Below, piece by piece: positions 7,910 to 16,250 of a stretch of 64,000 bases of DNA. Each line of letters opens with the position of its first letter. The stretch's first letter is position 1. The translations under genes were made by a program, and so were the position numbers. The notes under the pieces are model-generated. The model searched no databases. It saw nothing but the letters and a program-made list of their open reading frames with translations, and was not told the DNA's origin. Origin of the DNA: Caldilinea sp. CFX5 (GTDB lineage: Bacteria; Chloroflexota; Anaerolineae; Caldilineales; Caldilineaceae); the NCBI GenBank assembly GCA_021405325.1, contig QWII01000049.1:45245-109244 (forward strand), read 5' to 3'.

Positions 7910-8307
7910 TTGTTGTTGATGAAAACATCCAAGACGACTTGGTGATTAGAACGATTGCTTCCTGGTACCCAGGGCAAGTCATCTCTGTCACTGCGTTGCG
8001 GCTTCAAACCTTGATTAAAGATGACGGAATTGCAATGCTCCTGCACCAAGCGAGTGAGTCAACGTTTGTAACAACGAACGTTGACGACTTCTGGCCGAAA
8101 TTCCCTGCTCATCGACGGTATTGCATTGTCAGTATTCTACTGACGATTGAAGAAACGATGCAAGTGCCAGAAACACTGCGTAACTTGCTGCGCTTACCCG
8201 AATTTCGTACCAAAGCGGCGCGCATGGGTAAAGTCATCCGTGTGCGCCCTTCGGGAATAGAATACGCTCTTGATCGTCGCATTCATTTCCTGCCCTGGCC
8301 GACTTGA
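7906..8307 (+). CDS. DUF5615 PIN-like toxin (VapC45-like)
   Basis: A 133-residue PIN-like protein. The start is the GTG within GTGA, overlapping the antitoxin stop by four bases. It opens with IVVDENIQDDLV, supplying the first acidic pair, and has VTTNVDDFWPKF as the later acidic motif, as in DUF5615/Mut7-C-like RNases. The DUF433-DUF5615 order is a recognised toxin-antitoxin pairing. The gene is convergent with the SNF2 helicase, ten bases away. Confidence 0.82.
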   Translation: MIVVDENIQDDLVIRTIASWYPGQVISVTALRLQTLIKDDGIAMLLHQASESTFVTTNVDDFWPKFPAHRRYCIVSILLTIEETMQVPETLRNLLRLPEFRTKAARMGKVIRVRPSGIEYALDRRIHFLPWPT

Positions 8308-8317
8308 TTAGTGAAAT

Positions 8318-11300
8318 CTACTCCACAAGTTCCCGCCGCAAGGTCACCATCTCGCGCAATTCGTTCGTCGATAGCTCCGTCAACCAATTTTCCCCAGCGC
8401 CGACAATGCTCTCGGCCAGCGCTTTTTTGCGTTCGATCATCTCGTCGATGCGCTCTTCCAGCGTGCCGGTGCAGACAAATTTATGCACCTGGACATTGCG
8501 TTGTTGACCAATGCGAAAAGCGCGATCCGTCGCCTGGTTCTCCACCGCCGGATTCCACCAGCGGTCAAAGTGGAAGACGTGATTGGCCCGTGTCAAGTTT
8601 AAGCCTACACCGCCAGCCTTGATCGACAAAATGAAAATCGGCGGCCCATCCGGGTCATCTTGAAAGCGCTCGACCATGCTCTTGCGCTGTTTGGCCGAGG
8701 AGCCGCCATGCAGAAAGAGCGTCGGCACGCCCAGCCACTGTTGCAGATAGCTCCGCAGCAAGTGGCCCATTTCGGCAAACTGGGTGAAGATCAAAGCGCG
8801 ATCGCCGACGGCGGTGATCTCCTCCAGCAGTTCGATCAGCCGCAACAGCTTGCCGCTCCGTTTGTCTTCACCTTCTGCGCTGTAGTCGTCGCTGACCTGA
8901 TGCAGGTACTGAGCCGGATGATTGCAAATTTGCTTCAACTGCATGAGCATACTCAGCACCTGCCCCCGCCGCGCCATATCGCTTTCGGCGTCGTTGATCT
9001 CCTTGAGCGCCTTTTGCACCACCGCCTCATAAAGTGTCGCCTGCTCCTCGGTCAGCGGGCAGTAGACCTTGGTTTCCACCTTGTCGGGCAGGTCTTGGAT
9101 GACGGTGGGGTCGGTCTTGACGCGGCGCAGGATAAAAGGTGAAACCAGTTTGCGCAACTGGGCTGCCGCCTCTTTGTCCTGGTAACGCTCAATGGGCAGG
9201 GAATAATGCTGTCGGAACGCAGAGCGCGAACCAAGATAGCCGGGGTTGAGAAAGTTCATGATCGACCAGAGTTCGGAAAGCCGATTCTCCACCGGCGTCC
9301 CCGTCAGCGCCACGCGAAAGCCGGCGGGCAGATCGCGGATGGTGCGGGTCTGGCGCGCTTCGGGGTTCTTAATGTTCTGCGCCTCGTCGAGGATGACGCC
9401 GAACCAATCGACCTTGTGGAGCGCTTCGGCATCGCGCCGCACCAGCGGGTAACTGGTCAACACCAGATCGACCCCTTTGGCCTGACCAACTAAGTCTTTG
9501 TCACGCAGCCGTTGTGCGCCCTGGTGGACATGGGTCAGCAAATCGGGGGCAAAGCGTTGTGTCTCCTTGGCCCAGTTGGTCACTACGGAGGTGGGCGCAA
9601 TCAGCAAGACCGGGCCGGGCAACGTCTTCGCCTCTTCCTTGAGCCGTAACAGCAGCGAGAGAGTCTGGATCGTCTTGCCCAGCCCCATGTCATCGGCCAG
9701 ACAAGCGCCCATGCCCCAGCGGCGCAGAAATTCCAGCCACGAGTAGCCATAGGCTTGGTAGGGGCGCAAGGTGGCGTGCAAGCCCTGGGGCGGGGGCAGC
9801 ACATTCATCTTCTCGTTGCCGGTAAAGCGCGCCATCCAGTCGGCCAGCCAGCCATCGACCTGGACATGCTCGATTGGCAAGCCATCGACCCCTTGTGCGC
9901 CCAACGCCAACCCCATTGCTTGCTGGAGGTTGAGATCCGCTTCAACATCGTGTTTCTGCCAAAACTCGATAGCGGCTTCGATCTGCTCCGGGTCAAGCTG
10001 CACCCACTGGCCACGAATCTGCACCAGCGGCGATTTGAGCGCCACCAGCGCCTGAAATTCCTCTTTGGTCAACGCCGTGTCGCCTAGCGCCAACTCCCAG
10101 CGGTAGTTGACCAGCTTTTCCATGCTCATGCCATTGGAAGTCACAGCATCAGCGCCGACCTGGCGATTGCTGCGCATGTGGAGCCGCACACCAAGCCGCG
10201 TCCCCGGTTTATTCCACCAGGGCGGGACGAGGACGCCAAAGCCGCTCTCTTCCAGCAGGGGCGCGGCTTCGCGCAAGAAGGTGTAGGCTTCCTGGGTCGA
10301 GAGGGCGGCGGTTTCCGGTTTGGCGCTTTGCAAGCTGCGGCGCAACGGGTCAAAGAGGCGGGCAGCGTAGCCCAACCCGGCCAGCAACTTCTCCTGCGGT
10401 TGCTCAAAATGGCGACCTAGCGCTTTCAACACGCTGCCACGGGTCTGCCAGACCTGATCCGCCGGCGCTAAGAGGCTGGGATCATCACGCGCTTGCAGGA
10501 GAAAATGAAGCAGCCAATCGGATGTCGCCTTTTTACTCTTGCTCTTGGGTTCGGCTTGTTGGATGGGCGCTTCCAGGCGGAAAGCCACGCGGAAATAGCG
10601 GTCGCCGGCCACCTGGAGATTACGTAACCAGGCGCGATAGCTGGTGTAGAGCCGCTGTAACGGCGCTACCGGCCCTTTCACCGTGGGGTCGTTTTGGAAG
10701 AGCGCGCGTAACCACTGGTAGACCGGCTCTTGGGCGGCGAAGTCAGGGTGGCTATAGTGACCCTGGCCCCACTGGCGCGCCAACGTATCGGTCATTGTGT
10801 TGAGAAAACTATCGAGCAGGTGGCGTGGATGCGGGGCAACGTCCCCACTCCCAGCTTCGGCGCGACAGAGGGGCGGCATCGCCTCCACTAGATAGTGCAG
10901 CCGCACTTCGTCGCGTGGCCCATCCAACACCCGCAACCAACGGGCATGATAGGCTTTGCCATCGGCGCTGGCTGGGGTGAGCGTCGGCAGGATCTTTTGT
11001 TGCGCCAACACCTCTAGCGCCAGATGGAGCGCCGTCTGCCAGAAGAGGAGGTCATCGCCCAGGCGGATGTTGGGCGGCAGTTCGGATGGCGGCGGTAATT
11101 GCGTTAGCAGTTGATAGGCTGCCAGTGGCGACAACCGGTCAACGCCTACCGTCCATGACACCAGCGTCGGTGCAGTTCGAGTGTCCAGCTCCCAGGTATG
11201 CAACAATTGGGGCGATGGCTGAGGGCCGGTGCGGGTGGTGGGCAGGCGCAAGGCGAGTTGACCGGCGTTGGCTTTGCCGCCGCCGCGGGTCAACTCATCC

Positions 11301-11470
11301 AGTAAGCGATGGACAACGGTCGGCTCCGCGCTAAACGGGTGAGCGCCGCCTTTGGGCAGCTTCGCCGCTTTGGCCGGTTGGGCGGCCAGGGCGTTCTCCG
11401 CCCAAAGGCAGAGGGCGCCGGCGTCATTGGGGGTCGATGGTGATTGCCAGTGGGCATGAAGAATGTACAT
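8318..11470 (-). CDS. SNF2-family DEAD/DEAH helicase
   Basis: A 1050-residue SNF2-type ATPase that translocates on duplex DNA. The N-terminal 480 residues are the bacterial SNF2-associated region. The ATPase core has ADDMGLGKTIQ (near residue 593), DEAQNIKNP (near 692), LTGTPVEN and FILRRVKTDPTV. The second lobe has ALIFTQFAEM, GGVGLNLTRANHVFHFDRWWNP and QATDRAFRIGQ. Length and layout are normal for bacterial members that pair with SWIM proteins, and a SWIM gene lies downstream at 6561-7448. The physiological role (repair, chromatin or defence) is not shown by the sequence. Confidence 0.92.
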   Translation of the reverse strand: MYILHAHWQSPSTPNDAGALCLWAENALAAQPAKAAKLPKGGAHPFSAEPTVVHRLLDELTRGGGKANAGQLALRLPTTRTGPQPSPQLLHTWELDTRTAPTLVSWTVGVDRLSPLAAYQLLTQLPPPSELPPNIRLGDDLLFWQTALHLALEVLAQQKILPTLTPASADGKAYHARWLRVLDGPRDEVRLHYLVEAMPPLCRAEAGSGDVAPHPRHLLDSFLNTMTDTLARQWGQGHYSHPDFAAQEPVYQWLRALFQNDPTVKGPVAPLQRLYTSYRAWLRNLQVAGDRYFRVAFRLEAPIQQAEPKSKSKKATSDWLLHFLLQARDDPSLLAPADQVWQTRGSVLKALGRHFEQPQEKLLAGLGYAARLFDPLRRSLQSAKPETAALSTQEAYTFLREAAPLLEESGFGVLVPPWWNKPGTRLGVRLHMRSNRQVGADAVTSNGMSMEKLVNYRWELALGDTALTKEEFQALVALKSPLVQIRGQWVQLDPEQIEAAIEFWQKHDVEADLNLQQAMGLALGAQGVDGLPIEHVQVDGWLADWMARFTGNEKMNVLPPPQGLHATLRPYQAYGYSWLEFLRRWGMGACLADDMGLGKTIQTLSLLLRLKEEAKTLPGPVLLIAPTSVVTNWAKETQRFAPDLLTHVHQGAQRLRDKDLVGQAKGVDLVLTSYPLVRRDAEALHKVDWFGVILDEAQNIKNPEARQTRTIRDLPAGFRVALTGTPVENRLSELWSIMNFLNPGYLGSRSAFRQHYSLPIERYQDKEAAAQLRKLVSPFILRRVKTDPTVIQDLPDKVETKVYCPLTEEQATLYEAVVQKALKEINDAESDMARRGQVLSMLMQLKQICNHPAQYLHQVSDDYSAEGEDKRSGKLLRLIELLEEITAVGDRALIFTQFAEMGHLLRSYLQQWLGVPTLFLHGGSSAKQRKSMVERFQDDPDGPPIFILSIKAGGVGLNLTRANHVFHFDRWWNPAVENQATDRAFRIGQQRNVQVHKFVCTGTLEERIDEMIERKKALAESIVGAGENWLTELSTNELREMVTLRRELVE

Positions 11471-11757
11471 AGAGAATGGGTAAGCGTACTATTCGCTACA
11501 GTATGCAGCAAAATCAGTTAGCAGGGGATATTTATGCGAAAAGTATACACCAATCCACAGTATTATTTCAAACCATTGCATTTGGTAATGTGGCGGAAAG
11601 TATACTCAGTAGTCCGCAGTCATCAGTCCAAAGTCCAGCGTCGGGTCAGGTGGTGTTATGGTCTACTGATACTTGGTAAATGCCGGTTGCTATTATATGA
11701 TAAATGCCACCAACCAAACCCAATCCCGATTGCACTACCAGAGAAACGAGAAAAGTT

Positions 11758-12309
11758 GTGAAGATCACGGTCATCAGTTGTTCACTCCATCCCCAAAGTC
11801 GTTCCTTTGTCCTGGCGCGCGATATGGTCGCCAATTTACAAGTCGTAGGGGCGGAGGTGACGTTATACGATTTGCGCACCTATGAATTGCCCTTCTGCGA
11901 CGATGGCCCGTCGTATGACCATCCACATACCAAAGAAATTAACGCCGCCATTGCCGGCGCGCAGGCGGTGCTATTGGCCGTGCCGATTTACAACTTTGAC
12001 GTGAACGCCGCCGCCAAAAATCTGTTGGAACTGGCCGGCGACGCCTGGAATCACAAACTGGTCGGCTTTTTGTGTACCGCCGGTGGCCGCAACAGCTATA
12101 TGTCGGTAATGGGCTTGGCCAACAGCTTGATGCTCGACTTCCGCTGTATCATCATCCCCCGCTTTATCTATGCTGTGGGCGCCGACTTTGGTGATGACCG
12201 CCAGCCCACCATGCACGTTACTTCCCCAACCATCAAGGAGCGTCTCCAACAACTGGCGACCGCCACCGTCAGCCTGGCGCGGGCGCTGGACGGCATCACC
12301 GTCGCCTAA
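11758..12309 (+). CDS. NADPH-dependent FMN reductase family protein
   Basis: A flavodoxin-like reductase of about 183 residues. The N-terminal loop CSLHPQSRSFVLARDMV fits the FMN phosphate-binding site, with AVLLAVPIYNFDVNAAAKNLLELAG as the second flavin contact and GFLCTAGGRNSYMSVM as the third. The start is uncertain: GTG 11758 gives the expected KITVIS first strand, while the frame runs open from 11704. A 288-bp gap separates it from the divergent SNF2 helicase. Likely reaction: NAD(P)H-dependent reduction of flavin or a quinone-like acceptor. Confidence 0.78.
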   Translation: MKITVISCSLHPQSRSFVLARDMVANLQVVGAEVTLYDLRTYELPFCDDGPSYDHPHTKEINAAIAGAQAVLLAVPIYNFDVNAAAKNLLELAGDAWNHKLVGFLCTAGGRNSYMSVMGLANSLMLDFRCIIIPRFIYAVGADFGDDRQPTMHVTSPTIKERLQQLATATVSLARALDGITVA

Positions 12310-12531
12310 GCGGCCACCCCGGACGAACGCCAGCCCTGCCGCAAAGCGCATCACCCCGCCAACGACCGATTGGCGAAGCCGATAGGCAACCGATCGCGAC
12401 CGTCGCGCCGCTTCGCTTTGCCGGATGGCGTTCTGGTCGGGCTGCGCCAGAGGACCTGGGTGCCGGTGAACAGCACTGCTACGCCTGCTCCGAAGAGGGA
12501 AACAGAGCAGACGCAGCGGTGGCATAACCAG

Positions 12532-13833
12532 TTAACGCTGGGCAACCGGCAAATAGGTATGTTGGGTAAGCTCAATCACCTGAAGCGCATAGCGCGCCTG
12601 GTTGCCGGTCGTTTTCCGATAGTTTTCCAATTGCAGCATGAAAGTGTCGTCGGTGGGCGCGGTCCACACGATGCGTGAAGCGCGCTCATTGTCACTGGTA
12701 TCGTCGCTGTAGGTAATGGCAGAAACGCCGCCATTTTCTAAGAGCCAGAGGATCGTGTCACTCGTCGCGCCCAGATCGAGGGTCTCGATCACATAGGTGC
12801 TGCCGCGTTTCGCCTGAAATTTCAGCCAATCTACATCATCCCCCCGGTGAAAGGTATGCAGTTGGCGAACGCCATCCGTGGCAATCAACGTTGCCTGGGC
12901 CGCTGTGTTATCCGGTTCGTATTCATCGCCGCCACTACAAGCGGCGGAATGGGCGTCGAGCAAACATGCTTGAATCCAGGATTGAAAGCTGGCGACACGG
13001 GTGAAGATGCTATAGCCGTCTTGCCGATCACAACCGGCCGGCCCCCAACTGACAATGCCAACTTGGAGCCACTCGCTGCTTTGCGGCTTCGGGATCATGA
13101 GCGGGCCGCCGCTGTCACCATAACAGGCGCCCTTGCCGCCTTTGGCATAACCGGCGCAGAGCATATCAACCGTGACGCGACCATTGTGCGCTTCCGGTGC
13201 ATTGCAAATGTCACGGGCGACCAGCGGAATTGCCACCTCACGCAACACATCGCTGCCGCTAAACTGATCTTCCGTGGCGCCCCACCCTGTTACCGTACCG
13301 CGGGCAGCCTGTGTTTCTGCCGGCGCGTTCTCGTGGGCATCAAGCGTGATGGTCGTCTGCGTCGAGGCTTGCGCCAGGCGTAGGAGCGCCAGATCAGAGC
13401 CGGCCCACCAAGCCTTGTACGCCGGATGAATGATAATTTCTTGAACGGCAATGCGTTCACCGGTTGTTGAAGAGAGGGTATGGCGACCGAGAACAACGGC
13501 AACGTCATCGGCGCGCACATCATCTACACAATGGGCAGCGGTCAGCACCCAATCGCCGGCAATGAGACTGCCGCCGCAGAATTGCCCGAAATACGCATTG
13601 GTCACGTCGGCGGAGACCAACGCCGCTTGCCAGGGCCAGGCGCCGGGCGTCGCCTCGCGTCCGCCCATAATGTCCGGTTGGTTGGCATCGGTTGGTTCGC
13701 TGGATTGCGCCCAGCTTTGTTGGGTCGGAAAGCCGATCAGACTCATCAAGCAGAGAATCAACAACCAAACCTTCAAGGGTCGCTTCTGCGCTGATTGATT
13801 GCCGATTGCGGTGTGTTGATTGTTGCATAGCAT
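12532..13833 (-). CDS. secreted chymotrypsin-fold (S1) protease with C-terminal PPC-like domain
   Basis: A 433-residue exported S1 protease. The signal peptide hydrophobic core (VWLLILCLMSLIGF) is followed by a mature start at IMGGREATPGAWPWQ. The triad is visible: His in LTAAHC (101), Asp in GSDLALLRL (147) and Ser in GDSGGP (241). The residue six before the serine, which sets the S1 pocket, is Gly rather than trypsin's Asp, so small or apolar P1 side chains are likely. A PPC-like beta domain covers about 298-410, and the chain ends in YLPVAQR. The ATG at 13833 has AAAGGAG upstream. The promoter motif at 13889-13916 is shared with two neighbours. Confidence 0.9.
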   Translation of the reverse strand: MLCNNQHTAIGNQSAQKRPLKVWLLILCLMSLIGFPTQQSWAQSSEPTDANQPDIMGGREATPGAWPWQAALVSADVTNAYFGQFCGGSLIAGDWVLTAAHCVDDVRADDVAVVLGRHTLSSTTGERIAVQEIIIHPAYKAWWAGSDLALLRLAQASTQTTITLDAHENAPAETQAARGTVTGWGATEDQFSGSDVLREVAIPLVARDICNAPEAHNGRVTVDMLCAGYAKGGKGACYGDSGGPLMIPKPQSSEWLQVGIVSWGPAGCDRQDGYSIFTRVASFQSWIQACLLDAHSAACSGGDEYEPDNTAAQATLIATDGVRQLHTFHRGDDVDWLKFQAKRGSTYVIETLDLGATSDTILWLLENGGVSAITYSDDTSDNERASRIVWTAPTDDTFMLQLENYRKTTGNQARYALQVIELTQHTYLPVAQR

Positions 13834-13888
13834 AACTTTCTCCTTTGGGAATCGGTCAATGATAGTCATTGTGCTATCTGCATTTAAA

Positions 13889-13916
13889 AGACAAAGCCGT
13901 ATGCCAATTCTTGCAA
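13889..13916 (-). promoter_or_regulatory. copy 1 of a shared sigma-type promoter motif
   Basis: Read on the minus strand this is TTGCAAGAATTG, nine variable bases, then CTTTGTCT (28 nt with the intervening bases). It lies 56 bases upstream of the S1 protease start. The same two blocks at the same spacing occur at 15192-15219 and 16072-16099. The layout fits a -35/-10 pair for an ECF-type sigma factor; the gene at 15287-15970 is the obvious candidate regulator. Confidence 0.65.
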
Positions 13917-13923
13917 CGAATTT

Positions 13924-15141
13924 TTACGGTTCACAACCACTCGTAATGAGCGGCAGGTAGAGGTTCCTGCCAAGCGTCCCCGAATTGGTTTGGCTGGGTA
14001 TGGTTGATATATCTTGCGCTGAACCCTGTGTCCCCCCATTGAGGGCGCCATTGATCAGCGTTTGCATACCGCAATGGAGACGCGTAAAGCCAATGTTCTC
14101 CTTGTTACGGTGCGATAGCACAGCATAAACCGTGTTATTGGGCAAAAAAGCGCCACTGCCGCTTTGTCCCTCGCTCACTGTGCCGCGGGCATACAAGAGG
14201 GTTGATACCCGGTTGTGCGAATCGTCCAAGTTGTCAAAGTCACCCAAGCTGTGATAAAGCGCTGTGCATCCCTTACTGGTCGTGCAGGGATAGCCGGCAA
14301 CCCGAAATTTTTTATTACGCCAGAAATCAATGGAATTTTCGGCCTTCCATGAAAATTTGGCATTTTTTGTAATCCCATTGTCGTTGCCACTGCCAAGATC
14401 AAGGAGCGCAAAATCCCAGCTATAGTTTTGATGAGCGGTCCACGCTTTCCAGGTGTGTCTAACTTTGGCTAACACCTCTTTCTTTGTCGTGTCAAAGCCG
14501 ACAACGGCAATAAACTCGACCTCCTGATCCGCTTGCTCCCCTGTCCGAAAGACGCAATGCGCAGCCGTACCCACTGTTTTCCAATCCAAGAGGAAGCCGG
14601 TGCAGTGATAAACTTCATCCGTATTATCCTTGAACTTGGTGATCACATGAACGACCCAGGTATAAGGCTCCTTTTGCACTATCGTCACAGGCGCCACTTC
14701 AAAGGGCGGAAAAACTTCGGGCAAACCCACGTTTGCGTTGGCCGGTGCGACGCGCATGAGCGGGATACATGCCGCAACTGCTGCTTGTATATCTGTGCTG
14801 CTCCGCGCTGTGGCTGTCGGCAGGGGGAGCGATACCGGCTCGCTGTCATCAAGCGCAGGCGGCGCCGGTTGTGTTGTTGTCACAGTCGGTAGTGTCATAC
14901 CCACGCAGACCGGCGTCGAAGCGGTGGCCGGCTTTTTCGCCGGGGGCGCGATGGATGTCGCCAGGCCCGCCGGCGTTGCTTGGGGCTGTGTAGGCGCCGG
15001 CGGAGCGGCGGGATCGTGCTGACGAGGCGGTGCGGCAATCAGGCGCGGCGTCAGGGGGATAAAAATGAACAACAAGAAAATAAAGCCAAAGAGCAACTGC
15101 CAATAGGGTGCCAAGGAAGCGTACTGCTTGTGGGTGCGCAT
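13924..15141 (-). CDS. secreted V8/trypsin-like serine protease with Pro-rich linker
   Basis: A 405-residue exported serine protease. A signal anchor (LLFGFIFLLFIFIPLTPRLIAA) is followed by a Pro/Ala/Thr-rich spacer (about 38-110) and then the catalytic domain. His195 (GTAAHC), Asp243 (SWDFALLDLG) and Ser327 (EGQSGSGAF) form the triad, in the style of glutamyl endopeptidase and V8-like enzymes. The tail reads NLYLPLITSG, matching the C-terminal motif of the S1 protease next door. AAGGAAGG precedes the ATG. The promoter motif lies at 15192-15219, giving a leader length similar to that of the S1 protease gene. Confidence 0.85.
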   Translation of the reverse strand: MRTHKQYASLAPYWQLLFGFIFLLFIFIPLTPRLIAAPPRQHDPAAPPAPTQPQATPAGLATSIAPPAKKPATASTPVCVGMTLPTVTTTQPAPPALDDSEPVSLPLPTATARSSTDIQAAVAACIPLMRVAPANANVGLPEVFPPFEVAPVTIVQKEPYTWVVHVITKFKDNTDEVYHCTGFLLDWKTVGTAAHCVFRTGEQADQEVEFIAVVGFDTTKKEVLAKVRHTWKAWTAHQNYSWDFALLDLGSGNDNGITKNAKFSWKAENSIDFWRNKKFRVAGYPCTTSKGCTALYHSLGDFDNLDDSHNRVSTLLYARGTVSEGQSGSGAFLPNNTVYAVLSHRNKENIGFTRLHCGMQTLINGALNGGTQGSAQDISTIPSQTNSGTLGRNLYLPLITSGCEP

Positions 15142-15191
15142 TGAATTTCCTTCCTTTCGAGGATTGATGAAAGAATGCTGTTATTATAGAG

Positions 15192-15219
15192 AGACAAAGC
15201 ACTTGCCCAATTCTTGTAA
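15192..15219 (-). promoter_or_regulatory. copy 2 of the shared promoter motif
   Basis: On the minus strand this copy reads TTACAAGAATTG, nine bases, CTTTGTCT, and lies 51 bases upstream of the V8-like protease start. It differs from copy 1 at one base in the upstream block and at none in the downstream block, while the nine bases between differ freely. A TATAAT also occurs a few bases further downstream, so housekeeping transcription from here is possible. Confidence 0.65.
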
Positions 15220-15251
15220 TGAATATTATGACGTAAGTTACGCCAACGAAG

Positions 15252-15281
15252 TTGCCAATTTGGTATACCAGACGATATAAT
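15252..15281 (+). promoter_or_regulatory. sigma-70-like promoter giving a leaderless sigma-factor mRNA
   Basis: TTGCCA (15252-15257), an 18-base spacer and TATAAT (15276-15281) form a good housekeeping promoter. The ATG of the sigma-like gene starts at 15287, six bases after the -10 box, where transcription itself should begin. No Shine-Dalgarno sequence precedes the ATG. The transcript is therefore predicted to be leaderless. Confidence 0.6.
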
Positions 15282-15286
15282 TGGCC

Positions 15287-15970
15287 ATGAATCTTCCCAA
15301 CCCTCTAAAGCAAAGCGCCAACCGTATTATGAAAAAATGGGTAGCCAGCGAGTTATATCAAGCCTTTTGCGCCGGTACAGCCGAAGAGACGCGCGCCGCG
15401 TATGAATACTTGTTGCCAAAACTCACCGCAATCTGTTTCAAGGTATGGGCGCCATCCACGCTGCTCGCCAATGCACAAGAACTTGCCCAGGATTGTGTTC
15501 ACCAAGCGCTCTTTACTACATGGCTCCATGCGGCAGCGATCAAGAGCGCCGATGCCTTTGAAGGATATGTGCAAAAAGCGGTCGAGAACCGGGCCAAAAA
15601 TATGAAAGCACAGGTTGAAAAGCAGCCGCGCACAGCACTGGATGATGTTGCCGAGTTGGTAGAGGCCGGCGGGCAGACGCCGGAAGAGGCCGTGCTTTAC
15701 CAGGATTTGCTCCTGGAGTTGACCTTTTTGTTGCGCATTGCACCTTATAGCAAGCGTTCGCGGTACATTGTGGCGGCAACCTATATTGAAGATATCCAGG
15801 AGTCGAAAACCATTGCCCAACAGTTGAGCGCCGTGGAAGGGAAGGTGGTTCGTGTACCGGAGATTCATAGCACCTTGTCACATAATCTGCGGACGTTGCG
15901 CACCAACGATACGATTAACGTTAGGCTGCGCGATGTATTGCAGGAAATTGTAAAGCTGCAAAACCGGTAA
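15287..15970 (+). CDS. ECF-like RNA polymerase sigma factor
   Basis: A 227-residue sigma-like protein. Region 2 is recognisable in LLPKLTAICFKVWAPS, then AQELAQDCVHQALFTTWLHA, then DAFEGYVQKAVENRAKNM. After a linker (about 105-135), a helical C-terminal part (about 135-225) holds the region-4 position but is divergent: a helix-turn-helix may lie in ESKTIAQQLSAVEGKVVRVPEIHSTLSHNLRTLR. It sits between divergent protease genes and a membrane protein that share one promoter motif. It should direct RNA polymerase to that motif. Sigma identity is inferred from pattern rather than strong motifs. A long hairpin overlaps its stop codon. Confidence 0.65.
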   Translation: MNLPNPLKQSANRIMKKWVASELYQAFCAGTAEETRAAYEYLLPKLTAICFKVWAPSTLLANAQELAQDCVHQALFTTWLHAAAIKSADAFEGYVQKAVENRAKNMKAQVEKQPRTALDDVAELVEAGGQTPEEAVLYQDLLLELTFLLRIAPYSKRSRYIVAATYIEDIQESKTIAQQLSAVEGKVVRVPEIHSTLSHNLRTLRTNDTINVRLRDVLQEIVKLQNR

Positions 15971-16031
15971 CGCCTACGCTCGTAGCCAGCCCGTGACTGG
16001 CTACGAGTGTAGGCGTTACCAAAACCGGTAA
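15959..16031. repeat. hairpin over the stop codon, flanked by 12-bp direct repeats
   Basis: Arms 15967-15989 and 15997-16019 pair over 23 bases with one G-T wobble around a 7-base loop, and the left arm includes the sigma gene stop codon. The 12-mer CAAAACCGGTAA occurs at 15959-15970 and again at 16020-16031, bracketing the hairpin. No T run follows. It could be a factor-dependent terminator or processing site, or a small inserted palindromic element with its duplicated target. Confidence 0.7.
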
Positions 16032-16071
16032 GCTCTCGCTTTACCGTGATTCAAGCGCATCCTCAAACTCG

Positions 16072-16099
16072 TTGCAAGATTTGTGCAATGCACTTGTCT
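16072..16099 (+). promoter_or_regulatory. copy 3 of the shared promoter motif
   Basis: TTGCAAGATTTG, eight or nine variable bases, then ACTTGTCT; the total length is 28 nt as in the other two copies. It is followed by an A/T-rich TTTAAATAAT. The membrane-protein gene starts at 16251, giving a leader of about 150 nt, longer than for the proteases. Confidence 0.6.
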
Positions 16100-16250
16100 T
16101 TAAATAATAGCTCCCCTATATGTAACCATGCCACCCGCTCCTGCCCCTACTCCCGAACGAGCGCCTGGTGATTGGCGCAGGTCACAGATCTGCTGAACGG
16201 ATAGAGGTCTATGGGAAATGTTCCTATGCGGCCCGCAGATAGGAAGTCAT

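Noticed and set aside
16128..16196. A 22-codon leader peptide upstream of the membrane-protein gene
   Set aside because: It has no ribosome site and unremarkable composition; evidence is too thin.
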